Shown one piece after another: positions 1 through 8,225 of a DNA stretch of 64,000 nucleotides. The position numbers and the translations under genes are program-made. Each line of letters begins with the position of its first letter. The first letter of the stretch is position 1. Origin of the DNA: Chloroflexota bacterium (GTDB lineage: Bacteria > Chloroflexota > Limnocylindria > Limnocylindrales > CSP1-4); NCBI GenBank assembly GCA_003169735.1, contig PNAP01000042.1, positions 1-64,000 on the forward strand, written 5' to 3'. The notes under the pieces were generated by a model. The model worked only from the letters and a program-made list of their open reading frames with translations. It did not search any database and was not told the DNA's origin.

Positions 1-624
1 CGTGACGGCGACCTGCGCGAGATCTTCGTCACCTGGCGCGACGACTGGCTTGCCGACGAATCCGGGGAGCCCTCCACGGTCGATCTGCTTGCCCGCCTGA
101 AGTCGGACGGGGTGGAGCTCGCCGAAGGGGCACGAGCTGAGATCTGCCTCGCTGCGCCGGTGTGGCTCGCACGCGCGGCCGATGCCCTGGAACACGGCGG
201 TCTGCTCATCATCGATTACGGCCACGCGGCCGCGGATCTGTACGGGCCGCGTCATGCGGCGGGCACGCTGCTCGGGTACCGCGGCCATCGCGTCGAGGCC
301 GACCCATTCCGCGCCGTGGGGCGGATGGATCTGACCGCGCATGTCGACATCACGGCCCTCGACCAGGCCGCGAATCGCGCCGGCCTCGAGCCGATCGAGT
401 CGACCACGCTCGGGCCATTCGTGGCCGCGCTCGGGTTGGGCGACGTGCTGAGCGATCTCGGCCGCGATCCCACGACGGATCCGAGCGACTACCTGCTCGC
501 CCGCGCCGCGGTGGCCCGCATGCTCGACCCGCGACACCTTGGTTCGTTCCGCGTCCTCCTCTACGGGCGAGGGATGACCGCGAGCAAGTCGCCGCCCACC
601 TCTCGGCCTCAGAGGGAGCGCTGA
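1..624 (+). CDS. MidA/NDUFAF7-like SAM-dependent methyltransferase, 5' partial
   Basis: The reading frame is open from base 1, so the N-terminus lies outside the window; about 207 C-terminal residues are visible. The segment GGLLIIDYGHAAADLYGP matches the conserved [IV]DYG[HY] strand-loop of the MidA / NDUFAF7 (formerly DUF185) methyltransferase family, followed by the family's usual R-G-T-L-x-x-Y-[KR]-x-H element (here HAAGTLLGYRGHR). In mitochondria NDUFAF7 methylates an arginine of complex I subunit NDUFS2 (NuoD); bacterial members are mostly uncharacterised. A complex I operon lies 7 kb downstream, which is suggestive but not proof of a link. The stop codon overlaps the ATG of the next gene (TGATG), indicating translational coupling. 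Confidence 0.8.
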   Translation, partial: RDGDLREIFVTWRDDWLADESGEPSTVDLLARLKSDGVELAEGARAEICLAAPVWLARAADALEHGGLLIIDYGHAAADLYGPRHAAGTLLGYRGHRVEADPFRAVGRMDLTAHVDITALDQAANRAGLEPIESTTLGPFVAALGLGDVLSDLGRDPTTDPSDYLLARAAVARMLDPRHLGSFRVLLYGRGMTASKSPPTSRPQRER

Positions 625-1268
625 TGCTCTTCGACGAAGCATCACGGCGGCTGCGCACCCTGCCAGGCCCGCTGCCGGCACCGCCGCGCGCGCTCGAGCC
701 GATCGCCCTCGCCCGTGAGGGACGGCCGCCATGGATCGGTCCGGGCGAGGGCCGACCTCCTCGCGATGCCGCCGTGCTGGTGCTCGTCTATCCGGGGCCG
801 AGCGGCGCAGCGCATCTGATCCTGACCGAACGGCCGACCGGGGATCTGCGCCACTCGGGGCAGATCAGTTTCCCCGGCGGCGCCGCCGACCCCGGCGACG
901 ACTTCCCCGTCGGCACGGCGCTGCGTGAAGCGGCCGAGGAGGTCGCGCTCGATCCGGTTGCGGCCGGCGTCGAAACGCTCGGCGTGCTGACGACGGTCGA
1001 CATGCGCCGCGTCTCAGGGTTCCTGGTGGTGCCCGTCCTCGCCGTCGCGGCCCGCGAGCCGGCACTCGCGGCGCATGAGCGCGAAGTCGCCGCCATCCTG
1101 CGCGTGCCCGTCACGACGTTCTTGCCGGGGGCACCCATCGAGATGGTGGAGGACGAGCGCGACGGCTACCGCCTCCGGTACGGCGCCTACCCGTTCGACC
1201 GGTACCGCATCTGGGGCGCCACCGCCCGCATCCTCGGCCAGCTGGGAGCGGTCCTCGGGGCGGAATGA
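624..1268 (+). CDS. Nudix hydrolase, CoA pyrophosphatase (NudL)-like
   Basis: The protein has 214 residues. A CoA-type Nudix signature is visible at about residues 70-105: LTERP..LRHSGQISFPGG, then DPGD, then ALREAAEEVAL. The Q-x-x-F-P-G-G plus DPGD arrangement is typical of the YeaB/NudL coenzyme A diphosphatase branch, which cleaves CoA to 4'-phosphopantetheine and 3',5'-ADP with Mg or Mn. The Nudix box REAxEEV is intact, although the usual Gly before the last hydrophobic residue is Ala. The ATG start overlaps the stop of the upstream methyltransferase. Exact substrate is inferred from the motif only. Confidence 0.85.
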   Translation: MLFDEASRRLRTLPGPLPAPPRALEPIALAREGRPPWIGPGEGRPPRDAAVLVLVYPGPSGAAHLILTERPTGDLRHSGQISFPGGAADPGDDFPVGTALREAAEEVALDPVAAGVETLGVLTTVDMRRVSGFLVVPVLAVAAREPALAAHEREVAAILRVPVTTFLPGAPIEMVEDERDGYRLRYGAYPFDRYRIWGATARILGQLGAVLGAE

Positions 1269-1275
1269 GCGTCCG

Positions 1276-1743
1276 CTACCAGGGCTCCCCTTCGGTCGAG
1301 TCGTAGTCGTGGCGGGTGACCGGCCGCTCGGCGAGGGCGCCGCTCGCCGGAAGGGTCTCCGGAGGAGCGGCCGCCATCTCGACGTCCTCGGCGGACCCCT
1401 CGAGGAGCGTCGGTGCCCCGCGCTCAGGCAACTCGATGACGATGGCCCGCATCTCGGATCCGTCGGTGTAGGCGCCGTGCGGCACATCCGGTGGCCAGAG
1501 GACCGCCTCGCCGTGATTGATGCGCGTCCGCTCCTCGCCGACCTGCACGAAACCGCCGCCGCTGATGACCACGAAGAGCGTCAGGTTCGGGTTCGCGTGC
1601 GGAGCGATGAGGCCGCGCCGCGAGAACGCCAGCTCGGTCACGACGCCACGCTCGTCGGAGTGGATGACCTGGCCGGTCAGGCCTTTCGTGCCGGGCGGAC
1701 CCTCGGGCCGCCGATGGCCCGGACCGAACCGTCGGATCTCCAT
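1276..1743 (-). CDS. Small cupin-domain protein
   Basis: This 155-residue protein has a single RmlC-like cupin domain at about residues 30-110: HANPNLTLFVVISGGGFVQVGEE corresponds to cupin motif 1 and LWPPDVPHGAYTD to motif 2 (P-x-x-x-x-H). The metal-site pattern is reduced: motif 1 shows H-x-N rather than HxH, so metal binding is uncertain. I chose the ATG at 1743 because an AAGGG Shine-Dalgarno lies 8-10 nt upstream, and the extra 70 codons of the longer frame are Arg/Ser-rich and overlap the neighbouring gene. It converges on the Nudix gene (7 bp gap). Substrate unknown. Confidence 0.75.
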   Translation of the reverse strand: MEIRRFGPGHRRPEGPPGTKGLTGQVIHSDERGVVTELAFSRRGLIAPHANPNLTLFVVISGGGFVQVGEERTRINHGEAVLWPPDVPHGAYTDGSEMRAIVIELPERGAPTLLEGSAEDVEMAAAPPETLPASGALAERPVTRHDYDSTEGEPW

Positions 1744-1780
1744 CGCCGTCGCCCTTGTCGAACCGGGCCGGTCTCGACGG

Positions 1781-2227
1781 CTAGCGGCGACGGCGGCGGC
1801 GGGTCCGTTCCGATCGCTTCGGTCGGACGGTCGCCTCGGGACGCCGGTACTTCTGCGCGCTGTAGAACCGTGCTCGCCGAAGTTGCTGGTTGTACGCCTC
1901 GATCTGGGGCGGGAACAGGAAGAAGCGGATCCAGATGAAGGCCGCCACGCCAAGGCCGACGGTCACCAGCACGAAGATGAAGTAGAACTTGAAGGTCGCC
2001 TCGACGAGGATCATCGAGAAGGTCGCCAATCCGGTCCAAAGGAGCCACTCCTGCATGTTCATGAGCGGGAAGTGGCGGTGCAGCCGACGTGTCTGGACGT
2101 TGTACAGCACGACGCTGAGGACGAGGAAGATGAGCGCGAGGGCGGCCAGCGGATAGAAGAGGTCGGGGAAGTTGTCGGGGCTGAATCCGCCCTTCGCCAA
2201 CAGGTAGTGCCCGGGATCGTGCTTCAC
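1781..2227 (-). CDS. Uncharacterised membrane protein with three predicted helices
   Basis: The protein has 148 residues. Three hydrophobic stretches are evident at about residues 24-42 (FYPLAALALIFLVLSVVLY), 60-80 and 84-106, followed by a strongly basic C-terminal tail rich in Arg (KRSERTRRRRRR). Residues between helices 1 and 2 (RRLHRHFPLMNMQEWLLW) are probably cytoplasmic. The GTG start at 2227 has a good GGGGAGG ribosome-binding site 4 nt upstream. I do not recognise the family. It is divergent from purH, with about 100 bp between the starts, so the two may share a promoter region. Confidence 0.65.
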   Translation of the reverse strand: MKHDPGHYLLAKGGFSPDNFPDLFYPLAALALIFLVLSVVLYNVQTRRLHRHFPLMNMQEWLLWTGLATFSMILVEATFKFYFIFVLVTVGLGVAAFIWIRFFLFPPQIEAYNQQLRRARFYSAQKYRRPEATVRPKRSERTRRRRRR

Positions 2228-2325
2228 GCTTCCTCCCCTTGGAGCCGCGCCGACGGCAGTGGCCGGAGGATAGCAGGCAAGGCTGCCCGAGGTCGCTTGC
2301 TATACTCGCTCAGGGTGACGGAGGG

Positions 2326-3888
2326 ATGGAGGACCACGGTTTGCGAGCCCTGATTTCGGTCGCGAACCGCGATGGCATCGCGTCCTTCGCGGGTGACCTG
2401 CTGGAACTTGGCGTCGAGATCTTCGCCACCGACGGCACGCGCGAATCGCTCGCCGCGGACGGCGTCTCGGTCGAGTCGATCAGCACGCTCACGTCCACGC
2501 CGCCGCTCATCAGCGGCCAGGTCAAGACCTTCCATCCCGAGGTCTACGCCGGGATCCTCGCGCGTCGCCACGTGCCGGCGGACCTCGAACAGCTCGCCGC
2601 GCAGGGCATCGGATTGATCGACATCGTGGTCGTCAACGTCAAGCCGTTCGCGCCGCAGGTCCGCTCGGGCATCGTGCCCATCGACCAGGCCATCGAGATG
2701 ATCGATGTCGGCGGCGTCGCGCTCCTGTCCGCGGCGGCGCGCAACTATGCCGGCGTGGCAGCGCTGAGCGACCCATCGCAGTACGCGCAGGTCATCGACG
2801 AGATCAAGCGCCTTGGCCAGGTCTCGCCGGAGTTCCGCCAACGCCTGGCGGCCGAGGCGTTCGCGATGGTCGCGGCCTACAACGCGGAGGTGGCGGGCTA
2901 CCTCGATCACATCAGCGCGGCGCGGTTCCCGGCCCGGTTGACCATCGTCATGGAGAAGATGCGCGACCTGCCCTACGGCGAGAACCCCCACCAGCGGGCG
3001 GCGTTCTACCGCGAAACGACCCACCGGACGCGCTCGCTCGCCGATGCCACGCAGCTTCTCGGCGATGACCCGAGCTTCAACGACCTGCTCGACCTCGACA
3101 CTGCCTACCGGATCGTGACCGACTTCACGGGGCCGACCTGCTGCATCGTCAAGCAGGCCAATCCGGTCGGGCTGGCGACGAACGATTCGCTCGATGAGGC
3201 CTATCGGCGCGCGCTCCAGGGCGATCCGGTCTCGGCCTATGGTGCGGTGGTCGCGGTGAACCGGCCGCTCACCGCGGAGACCGCGCGCGAGATCGCCGGC
3301 AACGCGTACGAGGCGGTCGTGGCACCCGGCTTCGAGGAGGAGGCGCGGCGCATCCTCGCCCAGAAGGGCGGATTGGCCGTCCTGAGCGTGCCCGACACGC
3401 CGCCCGGCGGCATGTCCGATTACGGCATCGCCGATCTCGACTTCCATCGCATCGAAGGCGGGCTGCTTGTCGAGACCATCGACCGGCTCGAGATCAACCA
3501 CTCGCAGCTGCACGTGGTGACGCGGCGACGTCCGACATTGGAGGAACTCAACGACCTGCTCTTCGCCTGGCGCGCGGTGCGGCACGTCACGTCGAACGCG
3601 GTCGTGCTGGTACGCAACGGCGCACTCGTCGGCGTCGGCGCGGGCCAGGCCAGCCGATTGGTCGCCGTCGAGATCGCGCTCCACCGCGCCGCCGATCGGG
3701 CACCGATGAGCTGCCTCGCCTCGGACGCCTACTTCCCATTCGCCGATGCCATCCAGCTCGCGGCCGAGCGCGGCGTGACCGCCATCATCCAGCCAGGTGG
3801 GTCGATTCGCGACCAGATGGCCATCGAAGTGGCGGACCGTCACCATATGGCGATGGTCTTCACGGGGCGCCGCCACTTCCGCCACTAG
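2326..3888 (+). CDS. purH: Bifunctional AICAR formyltransferase / IMP cyclohydrolase
   Basis: PurH catalyses the last two steps of de novo IMP synthesis: formylation of AICAR by 10-formyl-THF and ring closure to IMP. The length (about 520 aa) is normal. The N-terminal MGS-like cyclohydrolase domain shows RALISVANRDGI, VKTFHPEVYAGIL and DIVVVNVKPF; the C-terminal transformylase domain shows the catalytic Lys-His element as IVKQANPVG (usually K-H-x-N-P, here KQANP, so the family His is Gln) and ends with QPGGSIRDQ...MVFTGRRHFRH. Two starts are possible: ATG 2326, with GGAGGG directly abutting it, or TTG 2341, which has GGAGG at 2328-2332 with an ideal 8-nt spacer and gives a typical PurH N-terminus. 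A -10-like TATACT lies at 2301-2306. Confidence 0.95.
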   Translation: MEDHGLRALISVANRDGIASFAGDLLELGVEIFATDGTRESLAADGVSVESISTLTSTPPLISGQVKTFHPEVYAGILARRHVPADLEQLAAQGIGLIDIVVVNVKPFAPQVRSGIVPIDQAIEMIDVGGVALLSAAARNYAGVAALSDPSQYAQVIDEIKRLGQVSPEFRQRLAAEAFAMVAAYNAEVAGYLDHISAARFPARLTIVMEKMRDLPYGENPHQRAAFYRETTHRTRSLADATQLLGDDPSFNDLLDLDTAYRIVTDFTGPTCCIVKQANPVGLATNDSLDEAYRRALQGDPVSAYGAVVAVNRPLTAETAREIAGNAYEAVVAPGFEEEARRILAQKGGLAVLSVPDTPPGGMSDYGIADLDFHRIEGGLLVETIDRLEINHSQLHVVTRRRPTLEELNDLLFAWRAVRHVTSNAVVLVRNGALVGVGAGQASRLVAVEIALHRAADRAPMSCLASDAYFPFADAIQLAAERGVTAIIQPGGSIRDQMAIEVADRHHMAMVFTGRRHFRH

Positions 3889-3909
3889 ACCACTGATCGC
3901 GGAGCCGAC

Positions 3910-4887
3910 ATGGAAACGCTGCTCGCTCTCGAGATGGTCCGGGTCACGGAGGCCGCGGCCATCGCCTCCGCGCGCTACATGGGCCGCGGCGACCGGATGG
4001 GCGCCGACCACGCCGCCACCGAGGCGATGCGCCGCACGATGGACGAGGTCGAGATGCGCGGCACCATCGTCATCGGCGAGGGCGAGCGCGACAAGGCGCC
4101 GATGCTCTGGATCGGCGAGCCGGTGGGCATGCGCAAGGACGATCAACTCGAGGTCGACATCGCGGTCGACCCACTGGAGGGCACGAACCTGGTGGCCGAG
4201 GGCCAGGGCAACGCCATCACCGTCCTCGCCGCCAGCGAGCGTGGGGGCCTGCTGCACGCGCCGGACACCTACATGGAGAAACTCTGCGTCGGGCCGATCG
4301 CGGCCGGACAGGTCGATATCCGGGTCTCGGCGACCGAGAACGTGGAACGCATCGCCCGTGCGCTCCGCCGCCAGCCGACCGACATCACGGTGGTCATCCT
4401 CGACCGACCGCGGCACGAGGCGCTCATCGCGGAGGTCCGCGCCACCGGCGCGCGCATCAAGCTCATCACCGATGGCGACCTGTCGGGCGCCATCAGCTGT
4501 GCCGTTTCGGGCACGGGCGTGCACGCGGTGATGGGCGTCGGTGGAGCACCGGAGGGCGTGCTGACCGCCGCCGCGCTGCGCTGCCTGGGCGGGGAGATGC
4601 AGGCCCGCTTCCGCTTCCGCAGCCCCGAGGAGCGGGCACGGGCCGAGACGATGGGCGTCAACGTCGACGAGGACCGCGTCTACACGACGCTCGATCTGGC
4701 GCCGGGCGAGAACCTCGTCTTTGCCGCGACCGGGGTGACGGAGGGCGACCTCCTCAACGGCGTCAGATTCTTCGGCGGCGGCGCGCGCACCCATTCCCTG
4801 GTCATGGGCTACCAGACCAAGCAGGTCCGTTTCGTGGACACGGTCCACATGTTCGACCGCGAACGCCCGCCGGCCGTTCGCCTCTGA
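3910..4887 (+). CDS. glpX: Fructose-1,6-bisphosphatase class II
   Basis: This 325-residue protein converts fructose 1,6-bisphosphate to fructose 6-phosphate (gluconeogenesis). Recognisable class II (GlpX) elements are the N-terminal [22 protein letters not shown], the metal-binding [11 protein letters not shown], the [13 protein letters not shown] motif (Asp, Glu, Thr around the phosphate site) and [10 protein letters not shown] in the C-terminal half. Length matches the family. It starts 21 bp after purH on the same strand, so co-transcription is likely. Confidence 0.95.
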   Translation: METLLALEMVRVTEAAAIASARYMGRGDRMGADHAATEAMRRTMDEVEMRGTIVIGEGERDKAPMLWIGEPVGMRKDDQLEVDIAVDPLEGTNLVAEGQGNAITVLAASERGGLLHAPDTYMEKLCVGPIAAGQVDIRVSATENVERIARALRRQPTDITVVILDRPRHEALIAEVRATGARIKLITDGDLSGAISCAVSGTGVHAVMGVGGAPEGVLTAAALRCLGGEMQARFRFRSPEERARAETMGVNVDEDRVYTTLDLAPGENLVFAATGVTEGDLLNGVRFFGGGARTHSLVMGYQTKQVRFVDTVHMFDRERPPAVRL

Positions 4888-4900
4888 CCTGGGCACGAAG

Positions 4901-5668
4901 GTGGGCAAGATCGACGCGTACCGGGTCGCGGTCCGCGCGCACCTCCATGACGCGGGCGATCTCGAAGCGTATCTGCGCGCCGAGTCGCGTCTCCCCGGTC
5001 CGCGCTCCAACCTCGAACTACTGGCCGCAGCAGCCGAGGAACTCGATGCCGACTGGTGCCTGCGCTGGGCCAACGCCGACGTCGGCGCGGCGCCCTCGGA
5101 CGTCTTCCTGATCTCGATCGGCCTGGTCGGACTCGGCCGGATGCTGGCCGTGGGGGACGACCGCGGGCTGACCATCCTGCGGCGGCGCGCCGGCGATGGG
5201 GAGTGGCGCGTCCGCGAGGCCGTGGCCATCGGGCTGCAGCGCCTGGGCGATGCCGATTCCCGGCGCATGGCCGGTATCGCCGCCGACTGGGCCGGCGGCA
5301 GCGCGCTCGAACAGCGTGCGGCCATGGCGGCCGTCTGCGAGCCGCGCTTGCTGCGCGATCCCTCCGCGGCACTCGGGGCGCTCCAGATCCTGGACCGGGC
5401 AACGCGGTCGCTGATGGCGCGCTCCGACCGCCGCGACCCCGACCTGCGTGTCCTGAGACAGGCGCTCGGCTACGGGTGGAGCGTGGCCGTGGCGGCACTC
5501 CCCGCCGAGGGCTGGCCGCGCTTCGAGGCCTGGTGCGCGGTGGACGATCCCGACATCCGCTGGATCGTGGCCGAGAACCTGCGCAAGAACCGGCTGGTGA
5601 AGCTCGATCCCGCTCGGGTCGATCGCCTCAGGCGTGGGCTCGGCTCAAGCCGAGGCGGTCCACTCTGA
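4901..5668 (+). CDS. HEAT-repeat-like protein of unknown function
   Basis: The protein has 255 residues, almost entirely alpha-helical in appearance, with Leu/Ala-rich repeats and conserved turns such as DGEWRVREAVAIGLQRLGD and DPDIRWIVAENLRKNRL, which look like HEAT/PBS-lyase repeats of DNA alkylation repair (AlkD) type. No catalytic residues could be assigned. The GTG start at 4901 lies 13 bp after glpX, consistent with the same operon. Its last 24 bases overlap the 3' end of folK on the opposite strand. Confidence 0.7.
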   Translation: MGKIDAYRVAVRAHLHDAGDLEAYLRAESRLPGPRSNLELLAAAAEELDADWCLRWANADVGAAPSDVFLISIGLVGLGRMLAVGDDRGLTILRRRAGDGEWRVREAVAIGLQRLGDADSRRMAGIAADWAGGSALEQRAAMAAVCEPRLLRDPSAALGALQILDRATRSLMARSDRRDPDLRVLRQALGYGWSVAVAALPAEGWPRFEAWCAVDDPDIRWIVAENLRKNRLVKLDPARVDRLRRGLGSSRGGPL

Positions 5669-6247
5669 GCCATCCCAGCGGCCGATCGGCCGGACCGCGT
5701 CCGGCCCCTCGATGACCTCCTGCCGGGCGCGCGCCGTATCGACCGTCTCGCCCCAGCCGGGCGGCGAGAGCCAGCGCGCCAGGTCGGACAACGGCGCGAG
5801 GACGAACAGGCGCTGATGTGCCTCGGGGTGCGGGACCGTCAGCCACAGGCCGGCAGGTCCTTTCGACCCGTCGGCGCTCCTGGCGTCGGGTGGTCGTTCG
5901 ACATGGAGCCGGTGGCGCCCGAAGACGAGCAGGTCGAGGTCGAGCTCACGAGGGCCCCATCGGCCTCGGCGCTGGCGACCGAAGGCGCGCTCGATCTCCT
6001 TGAGCCCGATCAACAGCGCGAGGGCGGCCGTCTCGGCGTCGGGATCGGCCGGCACGGACAGCGCGACGACCGCGTTCAGGAATCCGGGCTGATCGGTGAC
6101 GCCGACCGGCCGTGTCGCGTACAGGTCGGAAACACCGCGCAGCCGCACCCCGGGGAGTGCTGCGAGCACATGCTCGGCGGCCGTGAGCGTCGCGCGAGCA
6201 TCGCCGACGTTGGCGCCGAGGCCGACGTACGCGTTGACCCGATGCAC
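5645..6247 (-). CDS. folK: 2-amino-4-hydroxy-6-hydroxymethyldihydropteridine pyrophosphokinase
   Basis: HPPK transfers pyrophosphate from ATP to 6-hydroxymethyl-7,8-dihydropterin in folate synthesis. Family marks are the N-terminal YVGLGANVGD, SDLYATRPVGVTDQPGFLNAV, and the active-site RWGPRELDLDLLVFG followed by PHPEAHQRLFVLAPL. The C-terminus (about 25 residues) extends past the core. A GTG at 6259 is immediately next to the GAGGAGG ribosome-binding site; GTG 6247 is better spaced (about 10 nt) and was chosen. It is divergent from the next gene (35 bp between starts) and convergent with the HEAT gene. No folP or folB is adjacent in the window. Confidence 0.92.
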   Translation of the reverse strand: MHRVNAYVGLGANVGDARATLTAAEHVLAALPGVRLRGVSDLYATRPVGVTDQPGFLNAVVALSVPADPDAETAALALLIGLKEIERAFGRQRRGRWGPRELDLDLLVFGRHRLHVERPPDARSADGSKGPAGLWLTVPHPEAHQRLFVLAPLSDLARWLSPPGWGETVDTARARQEVIEGPDAVRPIGRWDGSEWTASA

Positions 6248-6268
6248 GGCGACTACCACCTCCTCGAC

Positions 6269-6274
6269 TAGACT
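6269..6274 (+). promoter_or_regulatory. Leaderless-type -10 element
   Basis: TAGACT lies 8 nt before the ATG at 6283, and no Shine-Dalgarno fits this start. Transcription would begin at or next to the start codon, as for several other genes in this window. Inferred from spacing only. Confidence 0.45.
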
Positions 6275-6282
6275 CGCGCGCC

Positions 6283-7461
6283 ATGGCCCGCGTCGACGTC
6301 GTCATCTTCCACCAACCGCCGCGCGACGATGACGCGCCGCTCGTCCGGGTGCTGGCCGAGGCGCGCCATCGGTTGGTGCAGCACCAGGTCGAGCTGTTCG
6401 AGCGAGCCGGCGCGGGCCGCGTCCGGATCGTGCCGGGCCGCGTGCCTGGGTCGAGCGGAGTGGGGGACGCAGCGATGGCCGCCGACGCGCGAGTGGCAGG
6501 TGCCACCGACGCGCGAGTGGCGGTCACGGACTCGTTCGGGGGGCACCTAGCCCAGCTCGTCGGTGAGCAACGCCTTCGCCGTCTCGTCGTGTTCGGCAGC
6601 GGCGCGGTCCCGCTCCTCTCGCTCTCGGACGCGCGGCGGCTCGTGGCGGCGGCAGGTTCACCCGGCCGCGTGGCCCTCACCAACAACCGCTACTCGTCAG
6701 ACATCTGCGCCATGTCCGACGCGTCCCCGTTGCTCGACCTGCCCGCGCTGCCGTCCGACAATCCGCTGCCGCGCTGGCTCGAGGAGCGGGCGGGCTTTGC
6801 CGTGTCGGAGCTGCCTGCCCGTGACCGGCTGGCGTTCGATCTCGACACGCCGCAGGACGTGGCGCTCCTGGCGCTCGTCCGCGGCACGCCCCGCGCCGTC
6901 CGATCGGTCGCCGCGGAGGCCGACCTCACCGTCCCACGCCTGGGCGAGTTGCGCGCGCTGGCCCGCGATCCGAGGCGCGAGCTGCTCATCTTCGGACGGA
7001 GCGGATCGGCGACGCTGCGCTGGCTTGAGAGGAACGTTCGTTGCCGAGTACGGTTCCTGGCCGAGGAGCGCGGGCTGCGCGCTTCATCCCCGCTGGCCAT
7101 CGGGGACATGCCACCTTCGGAGCCGAGCGGCCGACCCGTCCACACCCGTCCGCCGCGCGCGACGCTCGGTCGTCTCCTCGCAGACCACGGCCCCGGCGCG
7201 CTCGCCTCGATCGTCGCCGAGCTGGCCGATGGCGCCATCATCGATTCGCGCGTGCTGATGGCCGATCGATTCGGTTCCGATGAGGACGCCTGGCCCGCGC
7301 CGGTTGACCGCTTCGCCAGCGACCTGCTGCGTCCGGACGATGTGACCGATCCCTGGCTGCGCGACCTGACCGCCTCCGCCGCGTCGGCGTCGATTCCGAT
7401 CCTACTCGGCGCCCATACCCTGGTCGGACCTGGGGTATCGATAGTGCTCGGGAGTCCTTGA
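6283..7461 (+). CDS. Divergent MobA/CofC-like nucleotidyltransferase-fold protein, function unknown
   Basis: The protein has 392 residues. The N-terminal half resembles a GT-A/NTP-transferase fold: an opening strand (RVDVVIFHQ), a helix-strand pair like sugar- and guanylyl-transferases (LVQHQVELFERAGAGRVRIV), a middle LVVFGSGAVPLLS, and RLAFDLDTPQDVALLAL, which resembles the D-[IV]-D-T-P-x-D motif of CofC (2-phospholactate guanylyltransferase) and MobA. The usual N-terminal LAGGxSxRM nucleotide loop is absent. The C-terminal about 150 residues (EERGLRAS... onward) match nothing I recognise. Two F420-type oxidoreductases occur elsewhere in the window, so a cofactor role is conceivable, but this is speculation. 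Residues about 67-80 are encoded by an imperfect 24-bp tandem repeat. Confidence 0.55.
   Translation: MARVDVVIFHQPPRDDDAPLVRVLAEARHRLVQHQVELFERAGAGRVRIVPGRVPGSSGVGDAAMAADARVAGATDARVAVTDSFGGHLAQLVGEQRLRRLVVFGSGAVPLLSLSDARRLVAAAGSPGRVALTNNRYSSDICAMSDASPLLDLPALPSDNPLPRWLEERAGFAVSELPARDRLAFDLDTPQDVALLALVRGTPRAVRSVAAEADLTVPRLGELRALARDPRRELLIFGRSGSATLRWLERNVRCRVRFLAEERGLRASSPLAIGDMPPSEPSGRPVHTRPPRATLGRLLADHGPGALASIVAELADGAIIDSRVLMADRFGSDEDAWPAPVDRFASDLLRPDDVTDPWLRDLTASAASASIPILLGAHTLVGPGVSIVLGSP
6482..6521 (+). repeat. 24-bp direct repeat inside a coding region
   Basis: The 16-mer CCGACGCGCGAGTGGC occurs at 6482-6497 and again, exactly, at 6506-6521. The spacing (24 nt) keeps the reading frame, giving ADARVAGATDARVA. 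GTGGCAGGTGCCAC between the copies is itself a near palindrome, so the unit looks like a fragment of a dispersed palindromic repeat. Confidence 0.5.
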
Positions 7462-7495
7462 CGCCGCACGACTGCGCAGGCTTGGGCCGCTCAGT

Positions 7496-7668
7496 GTTCA
7501 AGAGCGACTACTCCGCCCTGCCCGACGCGGGCCCGGACCGAGATGGGGAGTCATGCAATGACCCGGGACCAGCGTGAGGCGAGCACCGACGGAGGGGATT
7601 CGCGGGCCGATTCGGCGCCGCCGGCTCTTCCGGACCACCGGTGCGTGATCAACCTGTCGCTCTTGAAC
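7496..7668. repeat. 13-bp inverted repeat pair in the gene-poor stretch before nuoA
   Basis: Between 7462 and 7832 (371 bp) no convincing gene is present. GTTCAAGAGCGAC at 7496-7508 is matched exactly by its reverse complement at 7656-7668, with 147 bp between them. The enclosed segment could encode a 53-aa frame (ATG 7558 to the stop near 7720) without recognisable features. The repeat could be the closing stem of a structured RNA, a small mobile element's ends, or chance. Confidence 0.4.
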
Positions 7669-7784
7669 GCCCAGCGGTCCACCGTGCGGGCGCCAGGCGA
7701 TTTCGTTCGCGACGGTTGACGGGCGGAACCCAGAACCCGCGCTCACCGGCCGTGGGCGAGAGCCGAAGGGTGAGGCTGCTCGGG

Positions 7785-7790
7785 TAGAAT
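7785..7790 (+). promoter_or_regulatory. -10-like element upstream of the nuo operon
   Basis: TAGAAT lies 42 nt before the GTG start of nuoA. No clear -35 box. A 24-codon upstream frame (GTG 7795 to TGA 7867-7869) overlaps the nuoA start in another frame and could be a leader; its significance is unknown. Confidence 0.35.
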
Positions 7791-7832
7791 GCGCGTGCTC
7801 GCCGCCGCTATGCCGGGAACGCTTCCGGATGC

Positions 7833-8225
7833 GTGGCGATGGTCGGAGCCAGCATCGAGGTTCAGGTGACGACAGGACTGTGGTACGTGCTCGGCTTCGC
7901 CGCCGCCGGTGTGGGGTTCGTGTTCCTCACCATCGGCCTGGCGTGGCTGTTGAGCCATCGCTCCAAGGGTGATCGGCACAAGGGCCTGCCCTACGAATCG
8001 GGCATCGACACGTACGGCGACACGTGGGGTCGCTTCGGCCTTTCGTTCTACATCTACGCCCTGATGTTCGTGGCCTTCGATATCGAGGTCATCTTCATCT
8101 TCCTGTGGGCGCTGGTCTTCCGAGATGTCGTCCTGGGTGGCTTCATCAGCATGGTCATGTTCGTGGGAATCCTGTTGCTCGGCCTCGGGTACGCATGGCG
8201 CAAGGGCGTCCTGAGCTGGCGATGA
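7833..8225 (+). CDS. nuoA: NADH dehydrogenase (complex I) subunit A
   Basis: NuoA is a three-helix membrane subunit at the junction of the Q-module and the proton-pumping arm. The 130-residue protein has three hydrophobic segments (about 13-37, 68-90, 98-118) and the conserved loop [24 protein letters not shown] plus [12 protein letters not shown], including the Tyr-Glu-Ser-Gly and Asp-x-Glu residues typical of the subunit. The start is GTG 7833 or ATG 7839. It opens a 13-gene operon in which most neighbours overlap by 1-4 bp. Confidence 0.95.
   Translation: MAMVGASIEVQVTTGLWYVLGFAAAGVGFVFLTIGLAWLLSHRSKGDRHKGLPYESGIDTYGDTWGRFGLSFYIYALMFVAFDIEVIFIFLWALVFRDVVLGGFISMVMFVGILLLGLGYAWRKGVLSWR

Noticed and set aside
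2224..5325. A 1033-codon open frame on the minus strand opposite purH and glpX
   Set aside because: It mirrors well-recognised genes on the plus strand. The high GC content makes long antisense frames common, and its translation is rich in Arg, Asp and His without any motif.
7498..7746. An 82-codon minus-strand frame before nuoA
   Set aside because: No ribosome-binding site or motif, and Arg/Pro-biased composition; probably noise.
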